Assembly (NCBI RefSeq): GCF_025751555.1
Contig: NZ_JAOWLB010000011.1
Span: forward strand, 1 to 64,000
Source: Ruegeria aquimaris
GTDB taxonomy: Bacteria; Pseudomonadota; Alphaproteobacteria; Rhodobacterales; Rhodobacteraceae
DNA length: 64,000 bases
Reading direction: 5' to 3'
Part shown: positions 1 to 9,187 of the stretch, one piece after another
Numbering within the stretch: position 1 is the stretch's first letter
Layout of the letters: the number at the start of each line of letters is the position of its first letter
Notes under the pieces: model-generated
The model's input: the letters and a program-made list of their open reading frames with translations, nothing else
Told to the model about the DNA's origin: nothing
Databases searched by the model: none
Made by a program: the position numbers and the translations under genes

Positions 1-105
1 GCCAAGGCGCCGGTCACGACCGAGGTGGTCCGCTTTTACTCCGCCCAATGGCCGGAAATTGCGCCGCCGTTGACATTAGACTGAACGCACCATCCCGGGA
101 TCGAC

Positions 106-2064
106 ATGCAGATTGCCTCAATTCTAGACTACATCGACAACGGGCACATGGCTCTGCCCGAGTTTCAACGCGGCTATGTCTGGGGGAGAGAACAGGTTCG
201 AGGACTTTTTCAGTCGCTGTATCGCGGGCACCCGGTTGGCAGCCTCTTGGTATGGGCAACCGATGCGTCCACAGCAGCCCATCGTGGCGACGGCAAGCTG
301 GCTCCTGGGGTCGTGAAATTGCTTCTGGACGGCCAGCAGCGCATTACCTCGCTTTATGGCGTCATCCGAGGTAAACCGCCACGTTTCTTTGACGGGAACG
401 AAAAGGCGTTCACCGACCTGCGCTTCAATCTTGAGACCGAGGAATTCGAGTTTTTCCAACCGATCAAGATGCGAGAAGATCCGCTTTGGGTTGACGTTAC
501 CGAAGTCATGCAAAAGGGAAATAACGGCATTGGAGCCTTCCTGACCGCTCTCAGCCAAGACCCAAGCAACATGGCGAATATCGGCAAGTATATGGGTCGA
601 ATGAATCAGCTTCTTGGCATCCGCGATAAGGCTTTTCACATCGAGGAAGTCACAGGAGCAGACAAGACGCTGGACGTGGTGGTGGACATTTTCAACCGGG
701 TCAACAGTGGTGGAACGAAACTGTCGAAAGGCGACCTAGCGCTGGCAAAGATTTGCGCCGACTGGCCTGAGGCCCGTGACACAATGAAAACCAGCATCGC
801 GCAGTGGCGTGCCGACGGCTATGACTTCACTCTCGACTGGCTTCTGCGATCGGTGAATACGGTTCTGACCGGAGAAGCCAAGTTCCTTTACCTGCACTCG
901 CAAGGCACGGACGACATCGCCAACGCGCTCAAGCGTGCCGTCCGTCACATCGACACGTCGCTGAACATGATTGCTGGGCGCCTCGGGTTAGACCATGACC
1001 GGGTTCTGTTTTCACGTTTCGCCATTCCCGTAATGGTGCGCTACCTCGATACGCACGGCGGAAAGCTTGATGAGAAAACGCGCGACAAGCTCCTATTCTG
1101 GTTCGTCCAGACAGGCATGTGGGGGCGTTACTCTTCTGCAGTCGAGAGCACCATCGACAAAGACCTGGGCATTCTCGAACAAAGCGACGGCGACCTGGAA
1201 AAACTAATCGCGGAATTGCGCCTCTCGCAGGGAGGTTTGCGGGTTGAACCAGATCATTTCCATTCATGGAGTGTAGGGGCGCGATTCTACCCCGTCCTTT
1301 ACATGCTCACCCGCATGACCGAGGCACGGGATTGGGGCACTGGGCTCCCTCTGAAAAACAACCTGCTAGGAAAAATGAGCCGACTGGAAGTTCATCACAT
1401 TTTTCCTCGCGCCCGTCTTTATGAAGCCAGCTATGCCCGAGCTGAGGTCAACGCCCTAGCAAACTTCTGTTTCCTGACCAAGGATACGAACCTGTCGATT
1501 TCTGACCGTCGACCTGAGGACTATTTTCCCAAAATCGAAGCAGATCATCCCGGCGCTTTGCACTCGCAGTGGATTCCGCAAGACCCGGCGCTTTGGCGGA
1601 TCGAAAATTACAGAGACTTCCTTGAAGCCCGCAAAGAGCTTTTGGCGGACGCTGCAAACGCGTGCCTCGAGTCCCTTCTGCATGGCGACACATCGTTGCT
1701 CGACGGTGTCCGCACGGCCCGAACCACCGATCGTGTCCTTCTTGGTGGCATCGCGAGCGAAGATGAAGCGAACGAGCTGGAAGCTCTGAATGACTGGGTT
1801 GTGGAGCAAGGCTACGCGCGGGGCGAAATGGCCTTCGATCATGTGGACCCGGACACAGGCGAGCAGCGCGCCATCCTTGATCTGGTTTGGCCCAGTGGGG
1901 TTCAGGCTGAATTAACCGAGCCGGTAGCCGTTCTTCTTGGTGAGGGCGCAGAACTTATCTCGATGGCCAGTGCGGCGGGCTATCGATGCTTTACATCGTC
2001 AGGCGAGTTCAGAACCTACGTCAATAAGCTCAGTGCATCTGGTTCCGGCTTGGCAGCGGAGTAG
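106..2064 (+). CDS. DUF262 / HNH (GmrSD-type) protein
   Basis: A 652-residue protein with the DUF262 hallmarks: PEFQRGYVWG at residues 18-27 and DGQQR at 75-79, the ParB-like nucleotide-binding core. An HNH-like (DUF1524) motif, RLEVHHIFPRA, begins at residue 426. This is the domain pair of GmrSD type IV restriction enzymes and Brx-like defence proteins, here in one chain. The last 110 residues or so are not recognised. The ATG at 106 is used because QIASILDYI immediately begins the conserved domain. It lies 15 bases from the 3' end of a convergent integrase, so it is probably mobile cargo. Target preference (modified phage DNA) is inferred from the family only. Confidence 0.85.
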   Translation: MQIASILDYIDNGHMALPEFQRGYVWGREQVRGLFQSLYRGHPVGSLLVWATDASTAAHRGDGKLAPGVVKLLLDGQQRITSLYGVIRGKPPRFFDGNEKAFTDLRFNLETEEFEFFQPIKMREDPLWVDVTEVMQKGNNGIGAFLTALSQDPSNMANIGKYMGRMNQLLGIRDKAFHIEEVTGADKTLDVVVDIFNRVNSGGTKLSKGDLALAKICADWPEARDTMKTSIAQWRADGYDFTLDWLLRSVNTVLTGEAKFLYLHSQGTDDIANALKRAVRHIDTSLNMIAGRLGLDHDRVLFSRFAIPVMVRYLDTHGGKLDEKTRDKLLFWFVQTGMWGRYSSAVESTIDKDLGILEQSDGDLEKLIAELRLSQGGLRVEPDHFHSWSVGARFYPVLYMLTRMTEARDWGTGLPLKNNLLGKMSRLEVHHIFPRARLYEASYARAEVNALANFCFLTKDTNLSISDRRPEDYFPKIEADHPGALHSQWIPQDPALWRIENYRDFLEARKELLADAANACLESLLHGDTSLLDGVRTARTTDRVLLGGIASEDEANELEALNDWVVEQGYARGEMAFDHVDPDTGEQRAILDLVWPSGVQAELTEPVAVLLGEGAELISMASAAGYRCFTSSGEFRTYVNKLSASGSGLAAE

Positions 2065-2079
2065 GTCGAAGTCCCCAAA

Positions 2080-3348
2080 TTACTCCCGGTGCTGCTGCGT
2101 GGGCAAAATAACGAACCGCGACCATTCCTCCATCATCTCGCGGCGCCTCTCGACCATGTCACTGCGCCGGTAAGCGCGTTCGACATCACTGCCAACATTA
2201 TGGGCAAGCGCAATCTCTGCCATGTCGCGAGGATAAGTGGTGCGCTCGGCGGCCCAGTCGCGAAAGGTGGATCGCAACCCGTGCGGGACAGCAGGGCGGC
2301 GTGAGCGCGGGTCGAGGAAACCGGGACGCCCGTCCTTCTCTTCGGTCTCCTGAATACGGCGCATGACTGCGGAGAGCGTCATGTCCGACATCTGTCCGTT
2401 CCTGGGGGAAGGAAAGACGTAGGGGCAGCCCTTGAACCTGGGCAAGGTCTTCAAGAGCTTGATTGCCTCATAGGAGAGAGGCACTCGATGTTCGCGGCCG
2501 GCTTTCATCCTGTCTGCGGGAATGGTCCAGATGCCCCTTTCCAGATCGATCTCGCCCCAAAGCGCTCCACGCACTTCGCCTGAACGCGACGCGGTCAATG
2601 TAAGGAACTCCAGAGCGCGTGCTGCCATTCCGTTCCTGGTGCGCAGAATATGGAACCATTCCGCGACCTCGTCGAGGTCGACGGCCGGATACCGGTTCTC
2701 TTTCTGCACCTTGTCTGGAGACGGAAGAATCTGTTGAAGGTTGCCTTTCCACCGTGCCGGGTTTTCACCATCCCGGAGCTTCATGGCTTTGGACCAATCC
2801 AGCACGGCCTCGATGCGCTGGCGCACGCGCGAGGCGGTCTCGTTCTTCGTGGTCCAGATCGGGCGGAGGACCGCCAGGACGTCCTCCACTGAGATCGTCG
2901 CGACGGACTTTTCGCCGATGACCGGGAAGGCGTAAGTCGTGAGCGTCGATTGCCACTGCTTGACATGCTTGGCGTTCTTGAGTTCGCCCTGCACCTTCTC
3001 CTCGTAGAAGCTGTTGAAGGCGTCCCGAAAGGTCGTGCGTTGCTTTTCCTCAAGAACAAGGGCGGCCCGTTCAGCCTGTCGCTGTTCGACCGGGTCGATG
3101 CCTGCGCTGATCTTCCGCTTCATCTCCAGCGCCAGTTCACGTGCCTCTGCGAGAGAGACTTCTGGGTATGAGCCCAGTCCAATATGTCGGCGGTTGCGTC
3201 CCACCGTCACCCGGAATATCCATGATCTGGCGCCAGTCTCAGTGATGTTCAAGCTGAGCCCCGGGGGTATTCCTCCGACTGCGTGGCGGCCGGGTTCACT
3301 CAACCGCTTGACCTGGATCGCTTTCAGTTCCACCGCTTGTTTGGGCAC
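2080..3348 (-). CDS. DUF4102-type tyrosine integrase
   Basis: A 422-residue P4/IntS-like site-specific recombinase. Residues 1-90 form the arm-binding DUF4102 domain (QVKRLSEPGRHAV, LGSYPEVSLAEARELA). A SAM-like core-binding domain follows, then the catalytic domain with the first catalytic Arg in TASRSGEVRG, the HxxR box in PHGLRSTFRDW and the C-terminal Tyr in ERAYRRSD. All catalytic elements are present and the reading frame is intact, so it looks active. It points away from the AT-richer stretch at 3350-3560, which could be the attachment side. No tRNA gene was recognised there. Integrases of this class mobilise genomic islands. Confidence 0.93.
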   Translation of the reverse strand: MPKQAVELKAIQVKRLSEPGRHAVGGIPPGLSLNITETGARSWIFRVTVGRNRRHIGLGSYPEVSLAEARELALEMKRKISAGIDPVEQRQAERAALVLEEKQRTTFRDAFNSFYEEKVQGELKNAKHVKQWQSTLTTYAFPVIGEKSVATISVEDVLAVLRPIWTTKNETASRVRQRIEAVLDWSKAMKLRDGENPARWKGNLQQILPSPDKVQKENRYPAVDLDEVAEWFHILRTRNGMAARALEFLTLTASRSGEVRGALWGEIDLERGIWTIPADRMKAGREHRVPLSYEAIKLLKTLPRFKGCPYVFPSPRNGQMSDMTLSAVMRRIQETEEKDGRPGFLDPRSRRPAVPHGLRSTFRDWAAERTTYPRDMAEIALAHNVGSDVERAYRRSDMVERRREMMEEWSRFVILPTQQHRE

Positions 3349-3616
3349 TCTATGCCACCATCCTTGCCACCAAAAATGTTTCCCTTGTTTGCGGCAGATT
3401 GCAACTTAATGCAAATGATAATTCAGTTATGTTATTGACTATTAACGTAAAAATACGTCTCTTTGCATTCTCCTGCAACCCGATGAGATGTGTGAATGGC
3501 GGTTCCTCGGTCCGCCATGGTAATCCCCTACATTTCTTAAATAAAATGGTTTCAGAGCGCGATTGGTGACCTGCCAATGGTCTTTCATCCCGCCGCGACC
3601 GGAGCCTGATCTTCAT

Positions 3617-3907
3617 TCACGCCTGTTGGCGCGGGTTGAGCAATCCCCCGTCGCGCGGAACTTTCATCGCGTGCAGCGGGTCGGGCGGTACTGGGAACCA
3701 TCGCTTGTGCGGGTATCTGCGCAGGAACCGGCCGCAACACCAGTTCACCATGGAACCCAGCACATTGCCGAGCGTGGCGGTCCCGAACGGTCGCAAAGGC
3801 CACAAATCCGGATTACTCACCTGATACGCCAGCAAGGCCTCGATTGCATCGGAAACATCGTGGCTGCCGCGAATGCAGCTGCAAAAGACTGAGATAAATC
3901 TGCAAGA
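3617..3907 (-). pseudogene. YqaA-family membrane protein fragment
   Basis: The reading frame has no normal start: it runs from a stop at 3908-3910, and the only start codon in it is a TTG inside the conserved part. It encodes TATLGNVLGSMVNWCCGRFL followed by KRWFPV. This resembles the ATxGNxLGxxxNWxLGRF core of YqaA-family (SNARE-associated/DedA-like) inner-membrane proteins. The family's N-terminal membrane segment and the C-terminal half are missing; the match stops after PPDPLHAM and continues as unrelated residues. I read this as a truncated remnant, consistent with the IS and integrase debris around it. The family assignment rests on my recognition of the motif, not on a search. Confidence 0.5.
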
Positions 3908-3929
3908 TTACGGGTGCCGACCAAACAGA

Positions 3930-4397
3930 TCATGCCGCTTGGTAGTGGCTGAAAACCTCAGCCGATCCATCCCTGAGCATCAGAATCACATCATAGGCTT
4001 CGCGCTCGTTGTCCGGGCCCATCCCGGGCGACCCGTATGGCATACCCGGGACTGCCAGCCCCACGGCGTCGGGCCGCTCTGCCAACAGACGGCGAATATC
4101 GGCGACCGGAACGTGACCTTCGATCACATAGCCGTCGACTAATGCCGTGTGACAGGACGCGATCGCGTCCGGCACGCCGCTGATCATTTTGAATCTCAAT
4201 AGCTCATCTCGATCCACGTTTGTCTGGGAAACCGCAAACCCTTGGTCCGCCAAGATCGTCATCCAGGCTGAACAGCAACCGCAATTCGGATCCTTGACGA
4301 CCTGGATCGACGTGCCAGCAGCCCAAAGGCGTCTCGGAACAAATGCAGTTGCTGCCAGTGATACCAAGATCGCTCTGCGTGACTTCCTGTTGCTCAT
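3930..4397 (-). CDS. DUF411 periplasmic metal-binding protein
   Basis: A 155-residue protein. The N-terminus carries a twin-arginine-like export signal (SRRAILVSL, then a short hydrophobic run ending near RRLWAAG), so the mature protein should be periplasmic. The mature part has the DUF411 signature KDPNCGCCSAW, a thioredoxin-like CxCC site, followed by GVPDAIASCHTALVDGYVIEGHVP and a GMPYGSPGM loop. DUF411 proteins usually sit beside copper-resistance genes and are thought to bind copper. Here no other copper gene is next to it; its neighbours are a gene fragment and an IS remnant, suggesting a displaced or imported gene. Confidence 0.85.
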   Translation of the reverse strand: MSNRKSRRAILVSLAATAFVPRRLWAAGTSIQVVKDPNCGCCSAWMTILADQGFAVSQTNVDRDELLRFKMISGVPDAIASCHTALVDGYVIEGHVPVADIRRLLAERPDAVGLAVPGMPYGSPGMGPDNEREAYDVILMLRDGSAEVFSHYQAA

Positions 4398-4489
4398 TAC
4401 AGACCCTCCAAGCTCATAGTGACAATGTGGAGTCTGGAAGCGCTGCTGGCAAGGACATGACTAACCTATCGGTAGCGCCCGCTCCCAAC

Positions 4490-4808
4490 GTGCTGCGGCC
4501 CAGAGTTCATAGCTCAGGCTGTTCCGGACCGGATAACAGCGGTCGCAGCCAAGACGGCCTATATCGGGCCGGGATCACCCTGAGAGAACGGATACCGCGA
4601 AAGCTTCAACAAAAGGCTTCGGAATGAACTGCGGTACGGTGAACTCTTCTGTTCGCTACCGGAGGTGTAAACCTTGATCGAGCAATGGCGGAAACACTAC
4701 AATACCAGACAACCCGGTTATCGCCCACCAGCCCCGGAGGTCATCGTTCCGATGAAACCCAGGCCAATCCTGCACCAACATTCAATCGGACCACTCAGGT
4801 GGGGCTGA
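4490..4808 (+). pseudogene. IS3-family transposase (OrfB) 3' remnant
   Basis: Reading in the frame of GAG at 4503 gives EFIAQAV, then AKTAYIGPGSP, a stop at 4581, ENGYRESFNKRLRNEL, a second stop at 4668, LIEQWRKHYNT and GYRPPAPEVIVP, ending at TGA 4808. These are the consecutive C-terminal motifs of IS3-family OrfB transposases (DNGPEF...YIEPGSPWENGY...ESFN...EQWRKHYN...GYRPPAP). Two nonsense codons and loss of residues after HYNT show decay. The 5' part of the element is absent and I did not identify terminal repeats. The remaining bases 4398-4489 and 4809-4925 show nothing I can name. Confidence 0.75.
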
Positions 4809-4925
4809 TCAATTGTCGAAATAGTTGAAGCTTGCGGCGGCCCTGAAATCTTGCTCTGAATTGCAGCGACCTCCACGCGCCGGGTTGGCTGTGTGACGCG
4901 AGGATCTTGAGCACAGGGGAGCAAT

Positions 4926-6374
4926 ATGAAGGTATTCATTGCCGGTCTTGCGACAGAGACCAACAGCTTTTCTCCGATACCGACGGGAACCCTTGCCTTT
5001 CAGGACAGTTTCGTCAGCCGTAAGGCCACCGCGGAACCGGCCAATCTGTTCTCGGCGCCGCTGCATGAGTGGCGCCAGATGGCAGAGGCCCGGGGGTGGG
5101 AGGTGATCGAAAGCCTTGCCGCCTTTGCCCAGCCTGCCGGACCGACCATACGCGGGACTTATGAAGGTTTTCGCGAGGAAATCCTGGCTGACCTCCGCAA
5201 GGCCTCGCCCGACATTGCGCTGTTCTCGATGCACGGAGCGATGATCGCCGATGGTTATGACGATTGCGAGGGTGATCTGCTGACCCATGCACGCGCGATT
5301 CTGGGTGACAGGGTCGTGATCGGGCTGGAAATCGACCCTCACAATCACCTGACCCAGGACATGCTCGACGCGGCCGATCTGATCATCTGCTACAAGGAAT
5401 ACCCGCATACCGACAGCCCTGACCGGGCGCGTGAGCTGTTCGTGCTGGCGGCGGATACGGCCGAAGGCAAGATCAAACCCGTGATGCGGGACTACGATTG
5501 CCGGATGATCACGATGTTTCACACCACGCGCGCGCCGATGCGCGGGTTCGTCGATGAAATGCAGGCGACCGAAGGCAAGGATGGTGTCTTGTCTCTGTCT
5601 CTATCACACGGATTCCCCTGGGGCGATTGCGAGCGCGTAGGTGCACGGATGCTGGCGATAACCGATGGAAATGCCGACCAGGCCCAAGCCGTTGCCCGCG
5701 CTTTCGGCGAAAAGCTTTGGTCCCTGCGCGAAGGTGTACGGGTGAATTGGCCGTCGATCGGCGGCGCCTTGGACAAGGCGCAGGCGGCGGCGAAAACACC
5801 TGTCGTGGTCGCAGACTTTGCCGACAATGCCGGGGGCGGCGCACCGGCGGACTCGACCTTTGTCTTGCAAGAGGTCCTGACGCGCGGACTGAGCGATGTG
5901 GCAATCGGCATTTTCTGGGATCCGGTGGTTGTTCGGATGTGCATGGATTCCGGTGTCGGTGCGACGATGCAGGTCAGGTTGGGGGGAAAGGTCGGGCCGA
6001 TGTCGGGCGATCCGGTCGACCTGACGGTGACCGTGCGCGGCATCAAGGAAAACATGCATCAGATGATGGGTCAGACCAGAATGCCGATGGGCAATGGTGT
6101 CTGGCTTGAAGCGAATGGCGTACACATGGTGCTGAGCGACAAGCGCACCCAGGCCTTTCATCCGATCGGCTTCACCGATCTTGGGCTTGACCTGTCTAAG
6201 ATGAAGATCGTTGTGGTGAAATCCTCGCAGCATTTCCATGCGGGTTTTGCGCCGATTGCGTCTGAGGTGATCTATATCTCCGGGCCCGGTGCGATTACGC
6301 CTGACTATGCCAACATCCCCTATACCAAGCGTCACGGGGGATACTGGCCCAAGGTGGAAGATCCCTTTCGCTGA
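4926..6374 (+). CDS. M81 family metallopeptidase (MlrC-like)
   Basis: A 482-residue protein covering both halves of the MlrC/DUF1485 family. The N-terminal part opens with VFIAGLATETNSFSP and has the metal site EIDPHNH (Asp137, His139, His141). LSHGFPWGDC follows near residue 225. The C-terminal half starts with ADNAGGGAPADST, and a further histidine motif SSQHFHAGF lies near residue 435. No signal peptide, so cytoplasmic. The founding member degrades linearised microcystin peptides; most relatives have unknown peptide-like substrates. It precedes a peptide ABC importer by 205 bases, and two M20 peptidases follow that importer. I infer joint uptake and hydrolysis of unusual peptides or N-acylated amino acids. 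Confidence 0.88.
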   Translation: MKVFIAGLATETNSFSPIPTGTLAFQDSFVSRKATAEPANLFSAPLHEWRQMAEARGWEVIESLAAFAQPAGPTIRGTYEGFREEILADLRKASPDIALFSMHGAMIADGYDDCEGDLLTHARAILGDRVVIGLEIDPHNHLTQDMLDAADLIICYKEYPHTDSPDRARELFVLAADTAEGKIKPVMRDYDCRMITMFHTTRAPMRGFVDEMQATEGKDGVLSLSLSHGFPWGDCERVGARMLAITDGNADQAQAVARAFGEKLWSLREGVRVNWPSIGGALDKAQAAAKTPVVVADFADNAGGGAPADSTFVLQEVLTRGLSDVAIGIFWDPVVVRMCMDSGVGATMQVRLGGKVGPMSGDPVDLTVTVRGIKENMHQMMGQTRMPMGNGVWLEANGVHMVLSDKRTQAFHPIGFTDLGLDLSKMKIVVVKSSQHFHAGFAPIASEVIYISGPGAITPDYANIPYTKRHGGYWPKVEDPFR

Positions 6375-6428
6375 TTCCTTTCTAGCGGGTTCTCACACAA
6401 CTGCCTTTTTAGTCATTTTAGAGGGTTT

Positions 6429-6452
6429 GCCTTTGAAAAGGCGGGCTTTTCC
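6429..6452 (+). terminator. Possible intrinsic terminator after the M81 gene
   Basis: GCCTTT (6429-6434) pairs with AAAGGC (6437-6442) across a two-base loop and is followed by GGGCTTTTCC. The stem is short and the T-run has four bases, so it may attenuate rather than stop transcription before the ABC genes. Confidence 0.4.
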
Positions 6453-6579
6453 TGCGTTTCGGTTTGCTATTCGAACCGACGGTGATCTTTTTTCCGAAAT
6501 CCTTTGACTCGTGCAGGCGGCGCCTCAATGATCAGGTCAGCGCATCAAAATTGCGTGTGAAAATGACAGGGAGCAAACA

Positions 6580-8175
6580 ATGTTCAAAACCGCACGACGC
6601 GGCCTTATAAAAGGTGCCGTGGCCGCGATGGTGATGGGCCTGGGGTTGAGCGCCACAGGAACATTCGCCCAGGCCGAGACCACCCTGAAAGTCGTTCCGC
6701 ATTCGGACCTGAAGATTCTCGACCCGATCTGGACCACTGCCTATATCTCGCGCAACCACGGCTATATGGTCTATGACACGCTGTTCGCGCTGGACGCATC
6801 CGGCAACGTCCAGCCACAAATGGTGGATACGGTCTCGACATCCGACGATGGGCTGACCATCACCATGACCCTGCGCGACGGTCTGTCGTGGCATGACGGT
6901 GCGCCGGTGACGGCGGCGGACTGTGTGGCCTCGATCAAGCGCTGGGGCTCCAAGGACGCCATGGGCCAGAAGATGATGAGCTTCGTCGACTCGCTGGAAG
7001 CGACGGATGACAAGACCATCACCTTCAAGCTGAACGCTCAGACTGGCCTTGTGACGCTGGCGTTGGCCAAGCCCAGCTCGAACGTGCCGTTCATGATGCC
7101 CGAGCGTATCGCCAATACACCGTCATCCGAGCAGATCTCGGAATTCATCGGTTCCGGTCCTTTCGTTTTCAATCAAGAGGCTTGGGAGCCCGGCACCAAG
7201 ATCGTCTATGACAAGTTCGCAGGTTATGTTCCGCGCTCGGAACCGGCCTCGGGTCTGGCAGGCGGTAAAATTGCCAAGGTCGACCGGGTCGAGTGGTTGC
7301 CGATCCGTGACCAGCAACAGGCGGTCAACGCGCTGAAAGCCGGCGAACTCGACTATATCGAAGGTCTGCCTCACGATCTGCTGCCGCTGGTCGAGGGTGA
7401 CGAGAACATCAAACTTGTCGACTTTAACCCGGCCGGCAACCAGTTCACCTTCCGGTACAATGTGCTGCACCCGCCGTTTGACAATCCGAAGATGCGGCAA
7501 GCGCTTCTCTATGCCTTCAACCAGGAAGATTTCCTGCAAGCCCAGATCGGCAACGCCGATTATTACAAGGCGTGCAAGGCTATGTTCGGCTGCGGCATGC
7601 CGTTCGAAACCACGGCTCATATGGATGGCTTGCTGGAATCGAACTTCGACAAGGCGCGCGAGTTGATCGCGGAATCGGGTTACAACGGCGAGCCGATCCT
7701 GCTGATGCATTCGACCGACCTTGCGGTTCTCACCAACCTTGCGCCGGTGGCCAAGGACCTGATGGAGGCCATCGGTCTGAATGTCGACATGCAGTCGATG
7801 GACTGGCAGACGCTGGTGGCACGCCGCGCGAAGAAGGATCTGCCTGCCGATGGCGGCTGGAACGCCTTCATCACGTCTTGGACTGCGGGCGACCTGTTCA
7901 ACCCGGTGGCTATGGCCTTCCTCAATTCGTCATGTGACACGGCCCTCTTCGGCTGGCCCTGCGACGAAAAGATCGAGGGGCTGCGCGATTCCTTTGCACG
8001 TGCGACCACCAAGGAAGAGCAGTTGAAGATCGTCGAGGATGTGCAGGGAGCCTGGCTCGAATATCCGACCCATATTCACCTGGGTCAGTGGAACCAGGCG
8101 ACGGCGACGCGGTCGAACATCGACGGTGTTCTGCCCACGGGTGCTGCGGTGTTCTGGAACATCTCCAAGAACTGA
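6580..8175 (+). CDS. Family 5 ABC substrate-binding protein (peptide type)
   Basis: A 531-residue periplasmic binding protein of the DppA/OppA (SBP_bac_5) family. The export signal contains ARRGLIKG and a hydrophobic stretch ending at AQA before ETTLKVVPHSD. Family features include the YMVYDTLFAL segment, LTITMTLRDGLSWHDGAPVTAADC near residue 100 and FRYNVLHPPFDNPKMRQAL near 295. Length is normal for the family. It heads a run of genes for a complete importer and should set its substrate specificity. Peptides are the usual ligands, but nickel, opines and sugars are also known in this family. The RBS is AGGGAGC before the ATG at 6580. Confidence 0.92.
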   Translation: MFKTARRGLIKGAVAAMVMGLGLSATGTFAQAETTLKVVPHSDLKILDPIWTTAYISRNHGYMVYDTLFALDASGNVQPQMVDTVSTSDDGLTITMTLRDGLSWHDGAPVTAADCVASIKRWGSKDAMGQKMMSFVDSLEATDDKTITFKLNAQTGLVTLALAKPSSNVPFMMPERIANTPSSEQISEFIGSGPFVFNQEAWEPGTKIVYDKFAGYVPRSEPASGLAGGKIAKVDRVEWLPIRDQQQAVNALKAGELDYIEGLPHDLLPLVEGDENIKLVDFNPAGNQFTFRYNVLHPPFDNPKMRQALLYAFNQEDFLQAQIGNADYYKACKAMFGCGMPFETTAHMDGLLESNFDKARELIAESGYNGEPILLMHSTDLAVLTNLAPVAKDLMEAIGLNVDMQSMDWQTLVARRAKKDLPADGGWNAFITSWTAGDLFNPVAMAFLNSSCDTALFGWPCDEKIEGLRDSFARATTKEEQLKIVEDVQGAWLEYPTHIHLGQWNQATATRSNIDGVLPTGAAVFWNISKN

Positions 8176-8245
8176 CAAAAGTGAACTGCGCGGCGGCCCA
8201 TGCTGCCGCGCAGACCATTTCGCCGCGCAAAAGAGTCAGAGACCC

Positions 8246-9187
8246 ATGCTCAGCTATCTTCTTCGCCGATTGATCGCGACCATTCCGGTCATGTTGCTGG
8301 TTGCGGTCTTCGTTTTCATGCTGTTGCGTCTGACGCCCGGCGACCCCGCTGCGATCATCGCGGGCGATTACGCAAACGATGCACAGATCGCCGAGATCAG
8401 GGCAAAGCTCGGACTGGACAAGCCCTTGCCGGTTCAATTCATGGTCTGGCTTGGCAACATGTTCCAAGGCGATTTTGGCGAAAGCTTCTTTTACAAGAAA
8501 CAGGTCGGAGAATTGATTGCGGCGCGGCTGGAGCCGACCTTGTCCTTGTCTCTTCTGACCATCATTCTGACCGTCTGTATCGCTGTCCCGTTGGGCACGC
8601 TGGCGGCCTATCGCCAAGGCAGCTGGCTTGACCGGGGCATCATGGGCTTTTCGGTTCTGGGTTTTTCGCTACCGGTCTTTGTTATCGGCTACATGCTGAT
8701 CTACCTGTTTTCGATCAAGCTCGGCTGGCTGCCGGTACAGGGGTATCAGCGCATCTCCGACGGGGTTGGCGGATGGCTGCTCCGACTGATCCTGCCTTCG
8801 GTCGCGCTTTCGGTGATCTTCGTGGCGTTCATCGCCCGGATGACGCGAACCAGCGTGCTCGAAGTTCTTGGCGAGGATTATGTTCGCACGGCGCGGGCCA
8901 AGGGGCAGACGGAAACCAAGGTGCTCATGCGCCATGCGGTACGCAACGCGGCGGTGCCTATCGTCACCGTGATCGGGCTTTCCTTTGCGATCCTGATTGG
9001 CGGCGTGGTCGTGACCGAGTCCGTGTTTAACCTGCCCGGTCTTGGTCTGTTGACAGTCGAAGCCGTGCTTGCCCGGGACTTTCCGACCATCCAGGCCGTT
9101 ATCCTCCTGTTCTCCTTCATCTATGTGCTGATCAATCTTCTGATTGACGTCAGCTATACCGTTCTTGACCCGAGGATCCGTTACTGA
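8246..9187 (+). CDS. ABC transporter permease (DppB-like)
   Basis: A 313-residue inner-membrane permease. It begins LSYLLRRLIATIPVMLLVAV, the typical first helix of DppB/OppB proteins. It has about six membrane segments and the EAA loop around EDYVRTARAKGQTETKVLMRH. I chose ATG 8246 because a longer open frame upstream would overlap the binding-protein gene and lacks family similarity, while MLSYLLRR is the canonical start. The stop overlaps the start of the next permease (TGATG), indicating translational coupling. It forms the membrane channel together with its partner. Confidence 0.92.
   Translation: MLSYLLRRLIATIPVMLLVAVFVFMLLRLTPGDPAAIIAGDYANDAQIAEIRAKLGLDKPLPVQFMVWLGNMFQGDFGESFFYKKQVGELIAARLEPTLSLSLLTIILTVCIAVPLGTLAAYRQGSWLDRGIMGFSVLGFSLPVFVIGYMLIYLFSIKLGWLPVQGYQRISDGVGGWLLRLILPSVALSVIFVAFIARMTRTSVLEVLGEDYVRTARAKGQTETKVLMRHAVRNAAVPIVTVIGLSFAILIGGVVVTESVFNLPGLGLLTVEAVLARDFPTIQAVILLFSFIYVLINLLIDVSYTVLDPRIRY

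Noticed and set aside
3349-3616. tRNA gene or att core next to the integrase
   Set aside because: No cloverleaf or T-loop consensus was found in this AT-richer stretch.
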